Source: UPXZ01 sp035402725
GTDB lineage: Bacteria; Bacteroidota; Bacteroidia; Bacteroidales; Paludibacteraceae
Assembly (NCBI GenBank): GCA_035402725.1
Contig: DAONDU010000100.1
Span: 1 to 9,708, forward strand
Direction of reading: 5' to 3'
Length of the DNA stretch: 9,708 nt
Below the pieces are notes generated by a model, which had not been told where the DNA came from, ran no database searches, and saw only the letters and a program-made list of their open reading frames with translations. Shown piece by piece: positions 1-7,351 of the stretch (its first letter is position 1; the number at the start of each line of letters is the position of its first letter). Position numbers and translations under genes: made by a program.

Positions 1-54
1 CTGATAGATGGCTTCCCTTTTTTATTGCGCTATTTTTTGTCGGTCAGTAGTGAT

Positions 55-88
55 AAAAAAACTTCCATCCCAGGGCAGGAATGGAAGT
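55..88 (-). terminator. Intrinsic terminator of the RRM protein gene
   Basis: On the minus strand, just after the RRM gene stop codon, a perfect 8-bp stem (ACTTCCAT at 61-68 pairing with ATGGAAGT at 81-88) is followed by a run of seven T residues (A-run 55-61 on the plus strand, its last base shared with the stem). The stem can gain two further C-G pairs with one bulged base. On the plus strand the trailing sequence is CTTTAATTCTT, a poor U-tract, so the site mainly serves the minus-strand transcript. Confidence 0.85.
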
Positions 89-113
89 CTTTAATTCTTA
101 GTGTGTAAAAAGA

Positions 114-359
114 TTAAGCGCGGGGTCTTGCTTCTTTTACTACAAGTGTACGTCCGTCGAGTTCAGCTCCGTTAAGTTCTTCGATAGCTTTTGCTGCGGC
201 AGCATCGTCGGTCATTTCCACAAAACCAAATCCTTTCGATTTTCCGGTTTCACGGTCTTTGATAATTTTACAAGAAGATACTTCACCGTATTCTCCTATA
301 ACACCTTGCAAGTCACTTTCCCGAACTTTGTAGCTCAGATTTCCAATGTAAATGTTCAT
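114..359 (-). CDS. Single-RRM RNA-binding protein
   Basis: This 81-residue cytoplasmic protein is essentially one RNA recognition motif. The RNP2 strand is IYIGNL (residues 3-8) and the RNP1 strand is KGFGFVEM (42-49), with the aromatic residues (Tyr4, Phe44, Phe46) that stack on RNA bases. The short tail ends EARPRA. Proteins of this size and design are common in Bacteroidota and resemble the RbpA/RbpB family, members of which bind single-stranded RNA and affect gene expression globally; which paralogue this is cannot be told from the sequence. The start is set at the ATG at 359 because family members begin MNIY(I/V)GNL. An in-frame ATG at 434 would add 25 residues encoded by A/T-rich leader and is unlikely. 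The gene stands alone, with a long leader upstream and its own terminator. Confidence 0.95.
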   Translation of the reverse strand: MNIYIGNLSYKVRESDLQGVIGEYGEVSSCKIIKDRETGKSKGFGFVEMTDDAAAAKAIEELNGAELDGRTLVVKEARPRA

Positions 360-654
360 GATAAAATTAAAATGAATTAAAAATGTGTTTACAGAAATAG
401 TATAAAAACGGAGGGTAAAAAAAGCAATAGTCATTCAAAAAGATTTAGATAAACTGTTGGATTTAAACCGTACGAAAAATACACTTTTCTTTCAAAAGGC
501 AAAGAAAAACATTTTTTTTGAAAAAACAACTAAAATCATAAAAAAAATAGAAATATAGTAAATTATGTTCTGTGCTGTACTGTTCTGATACTAAAAGATT
601 ATAGTTTGTTAAATGAAAAGTGACACAGTCTTTCAAGTTACAAAAAAAATTGTG
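360..654. other. A/T-rich intergenic region, RRM gene leader
   Basis: This stretch separates the proA stop codon from the RRM start codon. It holds several homopolymer A and T runs, notably around 500-550, and a short run of four 5-nt units beginning CTG (CTGTG CTGTA CTGTT CTGAT, 570-589). I see no credible reading frame on either strand, no tRNA-like fold and no convincing proA terminator. Only a weak promoter-like pair at 436-467 is visible. A longer regulated leader or a small RNA is possible but not shown. Confidence 0.6.
436..467 (-). promoter_or_regulatory. Possible weak promoter of the RRM gene
   Basis: On the minus strand TTTA (467-464), a 20-nt spacer and TCTTTTTG (443-436) roughly resemble the Bacteroidota TTTG / TAnnTTTG pattern, with one mismatch in each box. 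It would give a leader of about 70 nt. The region is A/T-rich, so chance matches are likely. Confidence 0.25.
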
Positions 655-1908
655 TTAACTTCTTGTTTGTCCGCTGCCACTCACAATCCATTTGTAGGAA
701 CAAAGTTCCTCAAGTCCCATCGGACCCCGGGCATGAAGCTTCTGAGTACTTATGCCGATTTCTGCACCCAAACCAAATTGCGCACCATCGGTAAATGCTG
801 TAGAAACATTAGTATATACACAGGCAGCATCCACCACTTTTGTGAAGTGTTCTGCTGTTGTCCTGTTTTCCGTAATGATACATTCGCTGTGGCGGGAGCT
901 GTGAGTGCTGATATGTTCGACCGCCTCCCGGATATCTGCAACTGTTTTTACAGCCATCTTATAATCCAGAAACTCGATACCATAGCTCTCTTCGGAGGCT
1001 TTTTGAAGCAATGTTACGGGATAAACTCCTTTTAGCTCACCATAAGCTGCGCTATCGGCATAGATGATGACATTTTTTTCAGCTAATTTTTCGCAGAGAG
1101 CAGGCAGGTCTGGCAGTCTTTTCTCATGAATAATCAGGCAGTCGAGTGTATTACACACGCTTACACGGCGTGTTTTGGAGTTGAATATGATTTCTTTGCC
1201 TTTTTCTAGGTTACCATCTTCGTCGAAGTACGTATGAACAATTCCGGCCCCGGTTTCGATGACCGGAACCTGTGAATTTTTACGTACAAAATCTAACAGA
1301 CCTTTACCACCGCGGGGGATAATTACATCGACGATACCCGTGGCATTCATCATTTCGGCAGCAACTTCGTGCCCGGCAGGGAGCAGAGTAACCGTATTTT
1401 CGTCAAGTCCATGCTGACGCAATATATTTTTGATGAGATGTGTTATCGCAAGATTGGAATTGTAGGCATCCGAACCACCTTTAAGCACACAGGCATTACC
1501 GGACTTGAAACAAAGTGAAAACACGTCGAAACTGACATTGGGGCGTGCTTCGTAAATGATTCCGATTACTCCGAACGGTACCGATATTTTCCGGATATTC
1601 ATTCCGTTGGGTCTTGTGGTTTCCATAAGAGTTTTGCCGAGGGGCGAGGGCAGGGCAGCTACGTTCCGGATATCATCCGCAATAGCTCTGATTCTCTCTT
1701 CCGAAAGCATCAGGCGGTCATACATTGGATTGGAAGTCTCCATGACAGCCAGATCGAGCTGGTTAGCTGCCAAAATTACACCAGTGGCAGCAACAGCAGC
1801 ATCTGCAAGTGCCAGCAAGGTTTCGTTAATTTTTTCTTCTGAAATCAAATTCAATGAACGTGAGGCTTTCACAACGGTTTTTTGCCACGTGTTTTCAATT
1901 GTTTTCAT
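655..1908 (-). CDS. proA: Glutamate-5-semialdehyde dehydrogenase (gamma-glutamyl phosphate reductase)
   Basis: This enzyme catalyses the second step of proline synthesis, the NADPH-dependent reduction of gamma-glutamyl phosphate to glutamate-5-semialdehyde, which cyclises to pyrroline-5-carboxylate. The protein is 417 residues, the usual family length. It shows the aldehyde-dehydrogenase-like cofactor segment FGVIGIIYEARPNV (112-125), IPRGGKGL (197-204), the catalytic cysteine Cys252 in RVSVCNTLD, and the C-terminal signature HARGPMGLEEL (392-402). The cysteine motif more often reads RPSVCN; the Val for Pro change is mild. Its partner gene proB (glutamate 5-kinase) is not in the window. The gene starts 59 nt after the dnaG stop on the same strand with no visible terminator or good promoter between them, so it may be read through from dnaG. 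Confidence 0.97.
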   Translation of the reverse strand: MKTIENTWQKTVVKASRSLNLISEEKINETLLALADAAVAATGVILAANQLDLAVMETSNPMYDRLMLSEERIRAIADDIRNVAALPSPLGKTLMETTRPNGMNIRKISVPFGVIGIIYEARPNVSFDVFSLCFKSGNACVLKGGSDAYNSNLAITHLIKNILRQHGLDENTVTLLPAGHEVAAEMMNATGIVDVIIPRGGKGLLDFVRKNSQVPVIETGAGIVHTYFDEDGNLEKGKEIIFNSKTRRVSVCNTLDCLIIHEKRLPDLPALCEKLAEKNVIIYADSAAYGELKGVYPVTLLQKASEESYGIEFLDYKMAVKTVADIREAVEHISTHSSRHSECIITENRTTAEHFTKVVDAACVYTNVSTAFTDGAQFGLGAEIGISTQKLHARGPMGLEELCSYKWIVSGSGQTRS

Positions 1909-1967
1909 ATATTTTGTGATCTGAGTATTGATATTATCTTCGAATGAGTGATAACGGAAAAGTAACC

Positions 1968-3926
1968 TTATAGCAGGTTTAGCACCCTGTCGAGTTCTTT
2001 CGACAGTTTATTTTTGAAATTGTCAATTGCTTCAATTTCTCTCATGATTTGTTGCATCATCTTATCGTTGCGGGCTTCGGCTGCTGTTTTCATTTCCATT
2101 AGTTTCTGCTTGCGTTTATCCATGATAATTGCCAGTTTGTACTCGAAAATAAACCGCGGGGCAAGTTCTGAGAGTCTGTCCACTTCCGTTTCAAGCTTAT
2201 GAAATTTTGAATGGATTTTACTCAGGGTATATTTTTCCAGAATCAGGTCGGCGGTGAATTTACTTATCTCAATATCGGGGTGATTGAGAAAATACCGTTC
2301 TGCATCGAAATTTCCCGTTGCCGAATTCAGTATAATCTCCTGTCTGATTTGTTCGTGCAATTTACCCTGAAAAGTCAGCCCGTCAATTTGCAGTTCACCC
2401 AGTATATAGTCGCTTACAGTTATTGGTTTTTCTGAAGTCTCTCCTTCGGTTTGTGTGTAAAATAAAACATCGGAGCCGTATTTGATTAAAACCCGAATGA
2501 GACTGCGTTCTTCGTTTTCAAATTTAAATTCGCCGGTTGGTTCCCGGTTTACCTGTGTGGCAGGCGGAAGAGTGTTTTCAGATTTATCTTCCGTCGGTTT
2601 TTTGGTTATTTTTGCTTCGAGTTCACTTTGTTTTATTTTATTGATCTGGTGATAAAGCAATTTTTCATCCACATTCAGCAGGGTGCTGCATTCTTTTACA
2701 TATTCCGCCCGTATAATCTGATTGGGTATCATCGAAATACTTCGCACGATATCCTGTATCAGAGCAGCCCGTTTGATTGGATCATTCCCTGCATCATCAA
2801 TAAGCAGATTGGTTTTGAACTGCATGAAATCGACCGAATGGCGGCTGACAAATTCAATAAAATCGGATGCATTGTGCTTGCGCGAAAAAGAATCGGGATC
2901 ATCGCCATCGGGCAGGAGCAGCACGCGGATGTTCAGACCTTCTTCCAGCAGCAGGTCGATACCACGGATTGAAGCTTTGATACCTGCCGGGTCGCCGTCA
3001 TAAATCACTGTAACATTCTCTGTAAAACGGTGAATAAGTCGTATCTGACCCGGTGTAAGCGATGTGCCCGACGAAGCCACCACGTTTTCGATTCCGCTCT
3101 GGTGCATGGAGATTACATCAGTATAACCTTCCACCAGAAAACAGCGGTCATGGCGCACGATTGCCTGTTTGGCAAAAAAGATTCCATAGAGTTCGTTACT
3201 CTTGTGGTAAATTTCACTTTCGGGCGAATTGACATATTTGGCTGTTTTCTCGTCTTTTTTCAGCACCCGTCCTCCGAAAGCGAGCACTTTGCCCGACAGG
3301 GAGTGAACTGGAAACATCACCCGTCCGCGGAAACGGTCAGCCAGGTAGTTATTATCTCCTTCGATGGTCAGCCCGGTTTTTACCAGAAAATCTTTGTTGT
3401 AACCTGCTTTGATGGCCGATTTTGAGAAGGCGTCCTTTTCGTCGAGACAATAGCCGAGCTGAAATTTCTCGATGATATCGTTCCGGAAGCCGCGTTCACG
3501 GAAATAGCCGAGCCCGATGGATTTACCGTCGACGTGATGGTGTAGAATGTTGGCAAAGTATTTTTGAGCAAAATCATTGACCAGCAGCATGCTTTCGCGG
3601 TCGTTGCGGGCTGCCAGTTCTTCAGCCGAAAGTTCCCGTTCGCGAACTTCGATGTGGTATTTCCGGGCAAGATGTTTGAGCGCCTCGTAGTAAGAGAGTT
3701 GCTCCTGTTTCATGATGAAATGTACCGAATTGCCACCTTCGCCACAGCCGAAACATTTGAAAATACCCTTGGCGGGCGAAACGGTAAACGAAGGCGTTTT
3801 CTCGTTGTGGAACGGACACAAACCAATCATGTTCACGCCGCGGCGACGCAGAGTGACATAATCCGAAACCACCTCTTCGATGTGAGCGGCTTCGTTGATA
3901 CGGTCAATGGTTAGCTGGTCTATCAT
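1968..3926 (-). CDS. dnaG: DNA primase DnaG
   Basis: This replication primase makes RNA primers at the fork and works with the DnaB helicase. The 652-residue protein has the three expected parts. The N-terminal CHC2 zinc finger carries Cys37, His40, Cys58 and Cys61 (CPFH and KCFGC). The catalytic core has DRFRGRVMFP (197-206), FGGR (217-220) and a Toprim domain with VEGYTDVI (265-272, Glu266), YDGDPAG (309-315, Asp310 and Asp312) and PDGDDPDSF (339-347). A charged, low-complexity linker follows (about 435-468). The C-terminal segment (about 470-652) is divergent, largely helical and ends in a Lys/Glu-rich probable coiled coil; it should contact the helicase. It is longer than the E. coli protein (581 residues), the excess lying in the linker and C-terminal part. 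The start ATG gives MIDQLTIDRI, a normal DnaG N-terminus. The DUF4268 gene lies 71 nt upstream. Confidence 0.98.
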   Translation of the reverse strand: MIDQLTIDRINEAAHIEEVVSDYVTLRRRGVNMIGLCPFHNEKTPSFTVSPAKGIFKCFGCGEGGNSVHFIMKQEQLSYYEALKHLARKYHIEVRERELSAEELAARNDRESMLLVNDFAQKYFANILHHHVDGKSIGLGYFRERGFRNDIIEKFQLGYCLDEKDAFSKSAIKAGYNKDFLVKTGLTIEGDNNYLADRFRGRVMFPVHSLSGKVLAFGGRVLKKDEKTAKYVNSPESEIYHKSNELYGIFFAKQAIVRHDRCFLVEGYTDVISMHQSGIENVVASSGTSLTPGQIRLIHRFTENVTVIYDGDPAGIKASIRGIDLLLEEGLNIRVLLLPDGDDPDSFSRKHNASDFIEFVSRHSVDFMQFKTNLLIDDAGNDPIKRAALIQDIVRSISMIPNQIIRAEYVKECSTLLNVDEKLLYHQINKIKQSELEAKITKKPTEDKSENTLPPATQVNREPTGEFKFENEERSLIRVLIKYGSDVLFYTQTEGETSEKPITVSDYILGELQIDGLTFQGKLHEQIRQEIILNSATGNFDAERYFLNHPDIEISKFTADLILEKYTLSKIHSKFHKLETEVDRLSELAPRFIFEYKLAIIMDKRKQKLMEMKTAAEARNDKMMQQIMREIEAIDNFKNKLSKELDRVLNLL

Positions 3927-3997
3927 TACTTGCTTCGTCCTGCCTGAAAAACAGACTTAATTTCAGTACTTCGGTTCATTTCTTTTTATCTGATCAC

Positions 3998-4450
3998 TCA
4001 TTCTACAGCTTCTTTTACGTATCTGAAAGCTTTTTCGAGTTTCAGCATTTCGGAAGCCATAAATGTGTAAAACTCCATCCAATGAATCCTTTTATGGATA
4101 TCAATACCGGTTTTTTGGCTGTAAATCCGGCAAACTTCATGCCCTGTTTCAAGCTTGTAAGCAAAGTCCCAGATTAATCCTTCGGGAAAATTTTCTTCCA
4201 TCACAGCCTTGTATTTCTCAAACTGCTCGTATCTCTTCAGACGGTCTTCTTCCTTCGGGTTGTTCAGTTCCAGAATAACGAAAGCGCCTTCGCGATTGGC
4301 ATCAAACTTGAGTTCCACACCTTTCATTTTGGTATTGTACAGCATGAATTTACTCTTCCGTTTTCCAAGCACCGGATGATTGCTGCAATATATGCCAAAA
4401 CCTTCCCAGAAGTCCTTTTTCAACAGTTTTAATTCATCTTTACTATACAT
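3998..4450 (-). CDS. DUF4268 family protein, function unknown
   Basis: This 150-residue, charged, apparently soluble protein has no signal peptide or membrane segment. The N-terminus (MYSKDELKLLKKDFWEGFG), the central KFMLYNTKMKGVELKFDANRE stretch (34-54) and the C-terminal WMEFYTFMASEMLKLEKAF helix fit my recollection of the DUF4268 family, which occurs as small stand-alone proteins in Bacteroidota and as a C-terminal domain in longer proteins elsewhere. No biochemical role is known to me, and I see no obvious catalytic motif. A consensus promoter lies directly upstream (4485-4515), and dnaG follows 71 nt downstream on the same strand, so it is likely the first gene of a transcript that includes the primase. 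Whether that reflects a shared function in DNA metabolism or only linkage is unknown. Confidence 0.85.
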   Translation of the reverse strand: MYSKDELKLLKKDFWEGFGIYCSNHPVLGKRKSKFMLYNTKMKGVELKFDANREGAFVILELNNPKEEDRLKRYEQFEKYKAVMEENFPEGLIWDFAYKLETGHEVCRIYSQKTGIDIHKRIHWMEFYTFMASEMLKLEKAFRYVKEAVE

Positions 4451-4484
4451 GCAGCAGGTAAAAATTGAGGTGAAAATACCAATG

Positions 4485-4515
4485 CAAAACTACTCAATTA
4501 ATTCAATTTCTCAAA
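4485..4515 (-). promoter_or_regulatory. Bacteroidota-type promoter for the DUF4268-dnaG unit
   Basis: On the minus strand TTTG (4515-4512), a 19-nt spacer and TAGTTTTG (4492-4485) match the primary-sigma consensus TTTG / TAnnTTTG in every fixed position. Transcription would start near 4478, leaving a leader of about 28 nt before the ATG at 4450. Confidence 0.75.
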
Positions 4516-4641
4516 GCAGATATCATTAAACGAACAAAGTAAATTATAGTTTGTAAAAATACAAGTATAAGTTTCTGTTGCAAAGAAGTCTTGTAAAGCT
4601 TTAAAATGACTTTTGTTAATAAATTTTTCAACGAAAAAATG

Positions 4642-4649
4642 TACCTTTG
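4642..4649 (+). promoter_or_regulatory. Minus-7 promoter box of rpoN
   Basis: TACCTTTG matches the Bacteroidota -7 box TAnnTTTG exactly. No good TTTG lies at the usual 19-21 nt upstream (the nearest, 4612-4615, is 26 nt away), so the promoter may be weak or activator-dependent. Transcription would start near 4656. This argues against translation starting at the in-frame TTG at 4647, which lies inside the box. Confidence 0.5.
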
Positions 4650-4697
4650 TCCTCACATGAGAAATCATTTGACTATTTCAGACAGAAGAATCGAATT

Positions 4698-6146
4698 ATG
4701 TTAAAACAGCAACTTCAGCAAAAGCTTCAGCAGAGACTTTCACCTGCCCAGATTCAGGTCATCAAGATGCTCGAAATTCCGACTGTGGAGTTGGAAGAGC
4801 GTATCCGTCAGGAACTGGAAGAAAATCCTGCCCTCGAAGAAGGTGTGGAAAAAACTGAAAATTCCGACGAAGAGGAAGACTCAAACGATGAATACCAGGC
4901 TGACGACAATGTAGATTTTGAAGAATATATGCCTGATGATGATATTCCGGACTATAAACTGATGGTCAATAATAGCTCTGGTGACAACAAGCATGAAGAG
5001 ATCCCATTTTCTGCGGGACTGACATTCCATGAATTTTTATCCGAACAAGTTGGATTGCTTCAGCTCACCAGTCATGAACGCAACCTGATGGAATACATCA
5101 TAGGCAATATTGATGATGAGGGATATCTTCGACGCTCGCCCGAATCTATGGTAGACGATATCGTATTTCAGGCAGGCATACAGACCAACGACGACGAAAT
5201 GAAGCGGTTGATTCGTGAAGTACAGCAGTTTGATCCGGCCGGAGTAGGAGCCGAAGACCTGCATGAGTGCCTTTTACTTCAACTCGAAAGAAGGGAGCCC
5301 AATCAGGATGTAATGAACGCTAAAAGGATTATTACCGGTTACTTTGATGAATTCTCCCGAAAACATTATGAAAAGATTATCCGTTCGATGAATATTACCG
5401 AAGAGGAACTGAAGGATGCGCTGACTCAGATTATCCGTCTGAATCCCAAGCCCGGAAACGCCTGGGGTGGTAACGTACTTGAAAAATCACTGTCAACTAT
5501 AGTCCCCGATTTTCTTGTTGAAAATAACGAAGGAACCCTCACTGTTCAGCTCAACAACAGCAATATCCCCGATCTGAGAGTAAACAGTACGTATCACGAT
5601 ATGTTTCGCGACTATTCATCCAATAAAGAGAATCAGAATAAGGAAATGAAAGATGCCGTTATGTTTGCAAAACAAAAGGTCGATGCTGCCCGATGGTTTA
5701 TTGATGCGATTAAACAAAGGCAGCAAACTCTCATTACTACGATGACTGCCATCGTCAACTTTCAGCGAGAGTTTTTTATCGAAGGTGATGAAACATACCT
5801 TAAACCAATGGTATTAAAAGAGATAGCCGATATGACCGGATATGATATTTCGACTATTTCTCGTGTGAGCAACAGCAAGTACGTGCAAACTGAATTTGGA
5901 ATTTTCCCAGTAAAGTTCTTTTTTTCAGAAACGATGATTAATGATTCGGGCGAAGAGATATCTACAAGAGAGATAAAAAAGATTATGCTGGAATGTATCG
6001 ACGAAGAAGATAAGCGTGACCCATTAACCGATGAAAAACTCGTAGAACTGCTGAAGGAAAAAGGGTATATTATCGCACGTCGAACAGTGGCAAAATACCG
6101 CGAACTGCTCAACATTCCCGTGGCCAGACTTAGAATAGAAATATAA
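4698..6146 (+). CDS. rpoN: RNA polymerase sigma-54 factor RpoN
   Basis: This alternative sigma factor directs RNA polymerase to -24/-12 promoters and needs an AAA+ enhancer-binding activator to open them. From the ATG at 4698 the protein is 482 residues. Region I (1-50) is rich in Gln and Leu and begins MLKQQLQQKLQQRLSPAQ. A strongly acidic linker (about 50-85) follows. The core-binding part includes YIIGNIDDEGYL (133-144) and FDPAGVGAEDL (178-188). The helix-turn-helix region includes STISRVSNSKYVQT (385-398), and the RpoN box ARRTVAKYRE, which reads the -24 element, is intact at 460-469. A TTG start at 4647 is possible in frame but lies in the promoter box and adds 17 residues absent from the family. 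No enhancer-binding activator gene is in the window. It is the first gene of a four-gene plus-strand cluster. Confidence 0.98.
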   Translation: MLKQQLQQKLQQRLSPAQIQVIKMLEIPTVELEERIRQELEENPALEEGVEKTENSDEEEDSNDEYQADDNVDFEEYMPDDDIPDYKLMVNNSSGDNKHEEIPFSAGLTFHEFLSEQVGLLQLTSHERNLMEYIIGNIDDEGYLRRSPESMVDDIVFQAGIQTNDDEMKRLIREVQQFDPAGVGAEDLHECLLLQLERREPNQDVMNAKRIITGYFDEFSRKHYEKIIRSMNITEEELKDALTQIIRLNPKPGNAWGGNVLEKSLSTIVPDFLVENNEGTLTVQLNNSNIPDLRVNSTYHDMFRDYSSNKENQNKEMKDAVMFAKQKVDAARWFIDAIKQRQQTLITTMTAIVNFQREFFIEGDETYLKPMVLKEIADMTGYDISTISRVSNSKYVQTEFGIFPVKFFFSETMINDSGEEISTREIKKIMLECIDEEDKRDPLTDEKLVELLKEKGYIIARRTVAKYRELLNIPVARLRIEI

Positions 6147-6159
6147 ATCTCAAACAGTA
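6145..6159 (+). repeat. 15-nt direct repeat, copy 1
   Basis: AAATCTCAAACAGTA overlaps the rpoN stop codon and ends 7 nt before the ATG of the PAP2-like gene. An identical copy occurs at 7352-7366 in an equivalent position before the acyl-CoA ligase gene. I found no other full copy in the window. Confidence 0.7.
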
Positions 6160-6166
6160 AAAAAAT

Positions 6167-6781
6167 ATGAGAACATTCCTGAAAATTATTTCCTACATTT
6201 TCCAACCACTCCTGATGCCTTTTTATGGGATGATTCTACTTATGCAAACGAATTTATTCAGTATATTTTCACCTGCATACAAAATCATTGCAGTGGCTGG
6301 AACATTACTGTTTACTGGATTATTACCGGCTTTACCCATTTTCATGATGATGCGCCGGGGTCAGATTAAAGATTTATTTATTTCCAAACGGGAGGAGCGT
6401 ACCATGCCTTACCTTTTTTCGATGCTTTCATATGTTTTCTGGCTGTTTTTCCTATGGAGAACCTTACAGTTTCCGCCTGAATTTTCGCTCGTGGCAGCCG
6501 GCTCGGTACTATCTGTATTTCTGATGGTGTTTATCAACCTGAAATGGAAAATAAGCGCACATCTTGCCGGAATGGGTGGTTTCCTTGGTGGAGTTTTCGC
6601 CTATTCATACCTGATGGCCGTTAATCCTGTTGGTTTAATAGTCGTTTCAGTGATTATCACTGGCTTTGTTGCCGTTTCGAGGGTTTATCTCAAAGCGCAT
6701 ACTCTTTCACAAACACTGGCAGGTTTTAGCCTTGGTTTTTTGTGTGTATTTTTACCTGGAGTAATATATCAACTTATATAA
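6167..6781 (+). CDS. PAP2-like integral membrane protein with altered active-site motifs
   Basis: The 204-residue protein is very hydrophobic, with about six predicted membrane segments (roughly 8-28, 38-61, 84-98, 105-124, 134-170 as one or two, and 184-203). It resembles the PAP2 (type 2 phosphatidic acid phosphatase) superfamily, whose members remove phosphate from lipid phosphates such as undecaprenyl pyrophosphate. Motif 3 is recognisable as SRVYLKAHTLSQ (171-182), matching SRx5Hx3D with Gln182 in place of Asp. Motif 2 would be SAH (130-132) rather than SGH, and motif 1 is reduced to KREERTMP (74-81). Both expected catalytic histidines, His132 and His178, remain. It may therefore be active on an unusual substrate, or have another membrane role. 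It follows rpoN by 20 nt and precedes the XRE-cupin gene by 15 nt, so it is almost certainly cotranscribed. Confidence 0.8.
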   Translation: MRTFLKIISYIFQPLLMPFYGMILLMQTNLFSIFSPAYKIIAVAGTLLFTGLLPALPIFMMMRRGQIKDLFISKREERTMPYLFSMLSYVFWLFFLWRTLQFPPEFSLVAAGSVLSVFLMVFINLKWKISAHLAGMGGFLGGVFAYSYLMAVNPVGLIVVSVIITGFVAVSRVYLKAHTLSQTLAGFSLGFLCVFLPGVIYQLI

Positions 6782-6796
6782 AAAAGTTACCAGTTT

Positions 6797-7345
6797 ATGA
6801 ATTATCAGATAAAACAAATTGCCGAAAGGCTTCGGGGTTTACGTGAGGCTCTCGAGCTCACAACTGAAGAATTTGCCCTGAAATGCGAAATTTCGAAACA
6901 GGATTATGAATTATGGGAAAGTGGCGATGCTGATATTCCCATGAGTTTTATTTTCCATGTAGCACAGACATTTGGGCTTGATACAACCGAACTCCTCTCC
7001 GGCGAAACAGCTCATGCCAGTTCGTTTTACGTTACACGCAAAGGGAAAGGCATCAGTGTAGAGCGTACCAAAGCATACAAATATCAGGCGCTGGGTGCTG
7101 GCTTTTTTGGTAACCGTGCAGAACTTTTTGAAGTTACAGTGGAGCCCAACGATGAACCAATGACCCTGAATACTCACACCGGTCAGGAGTTCAACTTTGT
7201 GTTACAGGGTACTATGCAGCTCCATATTGCGGGTAACGATCTGGTACTGGAGGAAGGTGACAGCATTTATTTCGACGCATCTAAACAACACGGAATGAAG
7301 GCACTCAACAACGAAAAAGTGGTTTTTCTGGCGATGATAGTCTGA
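6797..7345 (+). CDS. XRE-family helix-turn-helix regulator with C-terminal cupin domain
   Basis: This is a probable DNA-binding regulator of 182 residues. Residues about 8-65 form an XRE/Cro-type helix-turn-helix (RLRGLREAL, then LTTEEFALKCEISKQDYELWESG). Residues about 108-180 form a cupin beta-barrel with THTGQEFNFVLQG (126-138) and EGDSIYFDASKQHGM (153-167). Likely metal or ligand residues are His127, Glu131 and His165; the first histidine of the usual HxH pair is Asn125 here, so metal binding may be altered or absent. In this class the cupin senses a small molecule and the N-terminal domain binds operators. It sits 29 nt upstream of the acyl-CoA ligase gene, which suggests it controls that gene or senses its substrate or product; this is inference from position. 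The ATG at 6797 gives a compact N-terminus directly before the DNA-binding domain. Confidence 0.93.
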   Translation: MNYQIKQIAERLRGLREALELTTEEFALKCEISKQDYELWESGDADIPMSFIFHVAQTFGLDTTELLSGETAHASSFYVTRKGKGISVERTKAYKYQALGAGFFGNRAELFEVTVEPNDEPMTLNTHTGQEFNFVLQGTMQLHIAGNDLVLEEGDSIYFDASKQHGMKALNNEKVVFLAMIV

Positions 7346-7351
7346 ACCGTC

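Noticed and set aside
3..50. Possible C-terminal tail of a plus-strand gene (frame 3, ending at the TAG at 48-50)
   Set aside because: The 15 codons spell a hydrophobic tail, but the piece is too short to identify and another frame is also open there; it cannot be supported without upstream sequence.
360..434. N-terminal extension of the RRM protein from the ATG at 434
   Set aside because: The extra 25 residues come from A/T-rich leader, and family members begin at the MNIYIGNL methionine.
624..660. Inverted repeat near the proA stop codon as a terminator
   Set aside because: The arms AAGTTA/TAACTT enclose a poly-T loop with bulges and no G/C-rich stem, and no U tract follows on the minus strand.
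613..1035. 140-codon plus-strand frame antisense to proA
   Set aside because: It lies almost wholly opposite a well-supported proA reading frame and its translation resembles no family I know.
3564..3914. 116-codon plus-strand frame antisense to dnaG
   Set aside because: It is opposite the conserved zinc-finger region of dnaG and looks like a by-product of that coding sequence.
3944..3966. CTGAAA/TTTCAG inverted repeat in the leader of dnaG
   Set aside because: A 6-bp A/T-rich stem with an 11-nt loop is too weak to call as a terminator or operator.
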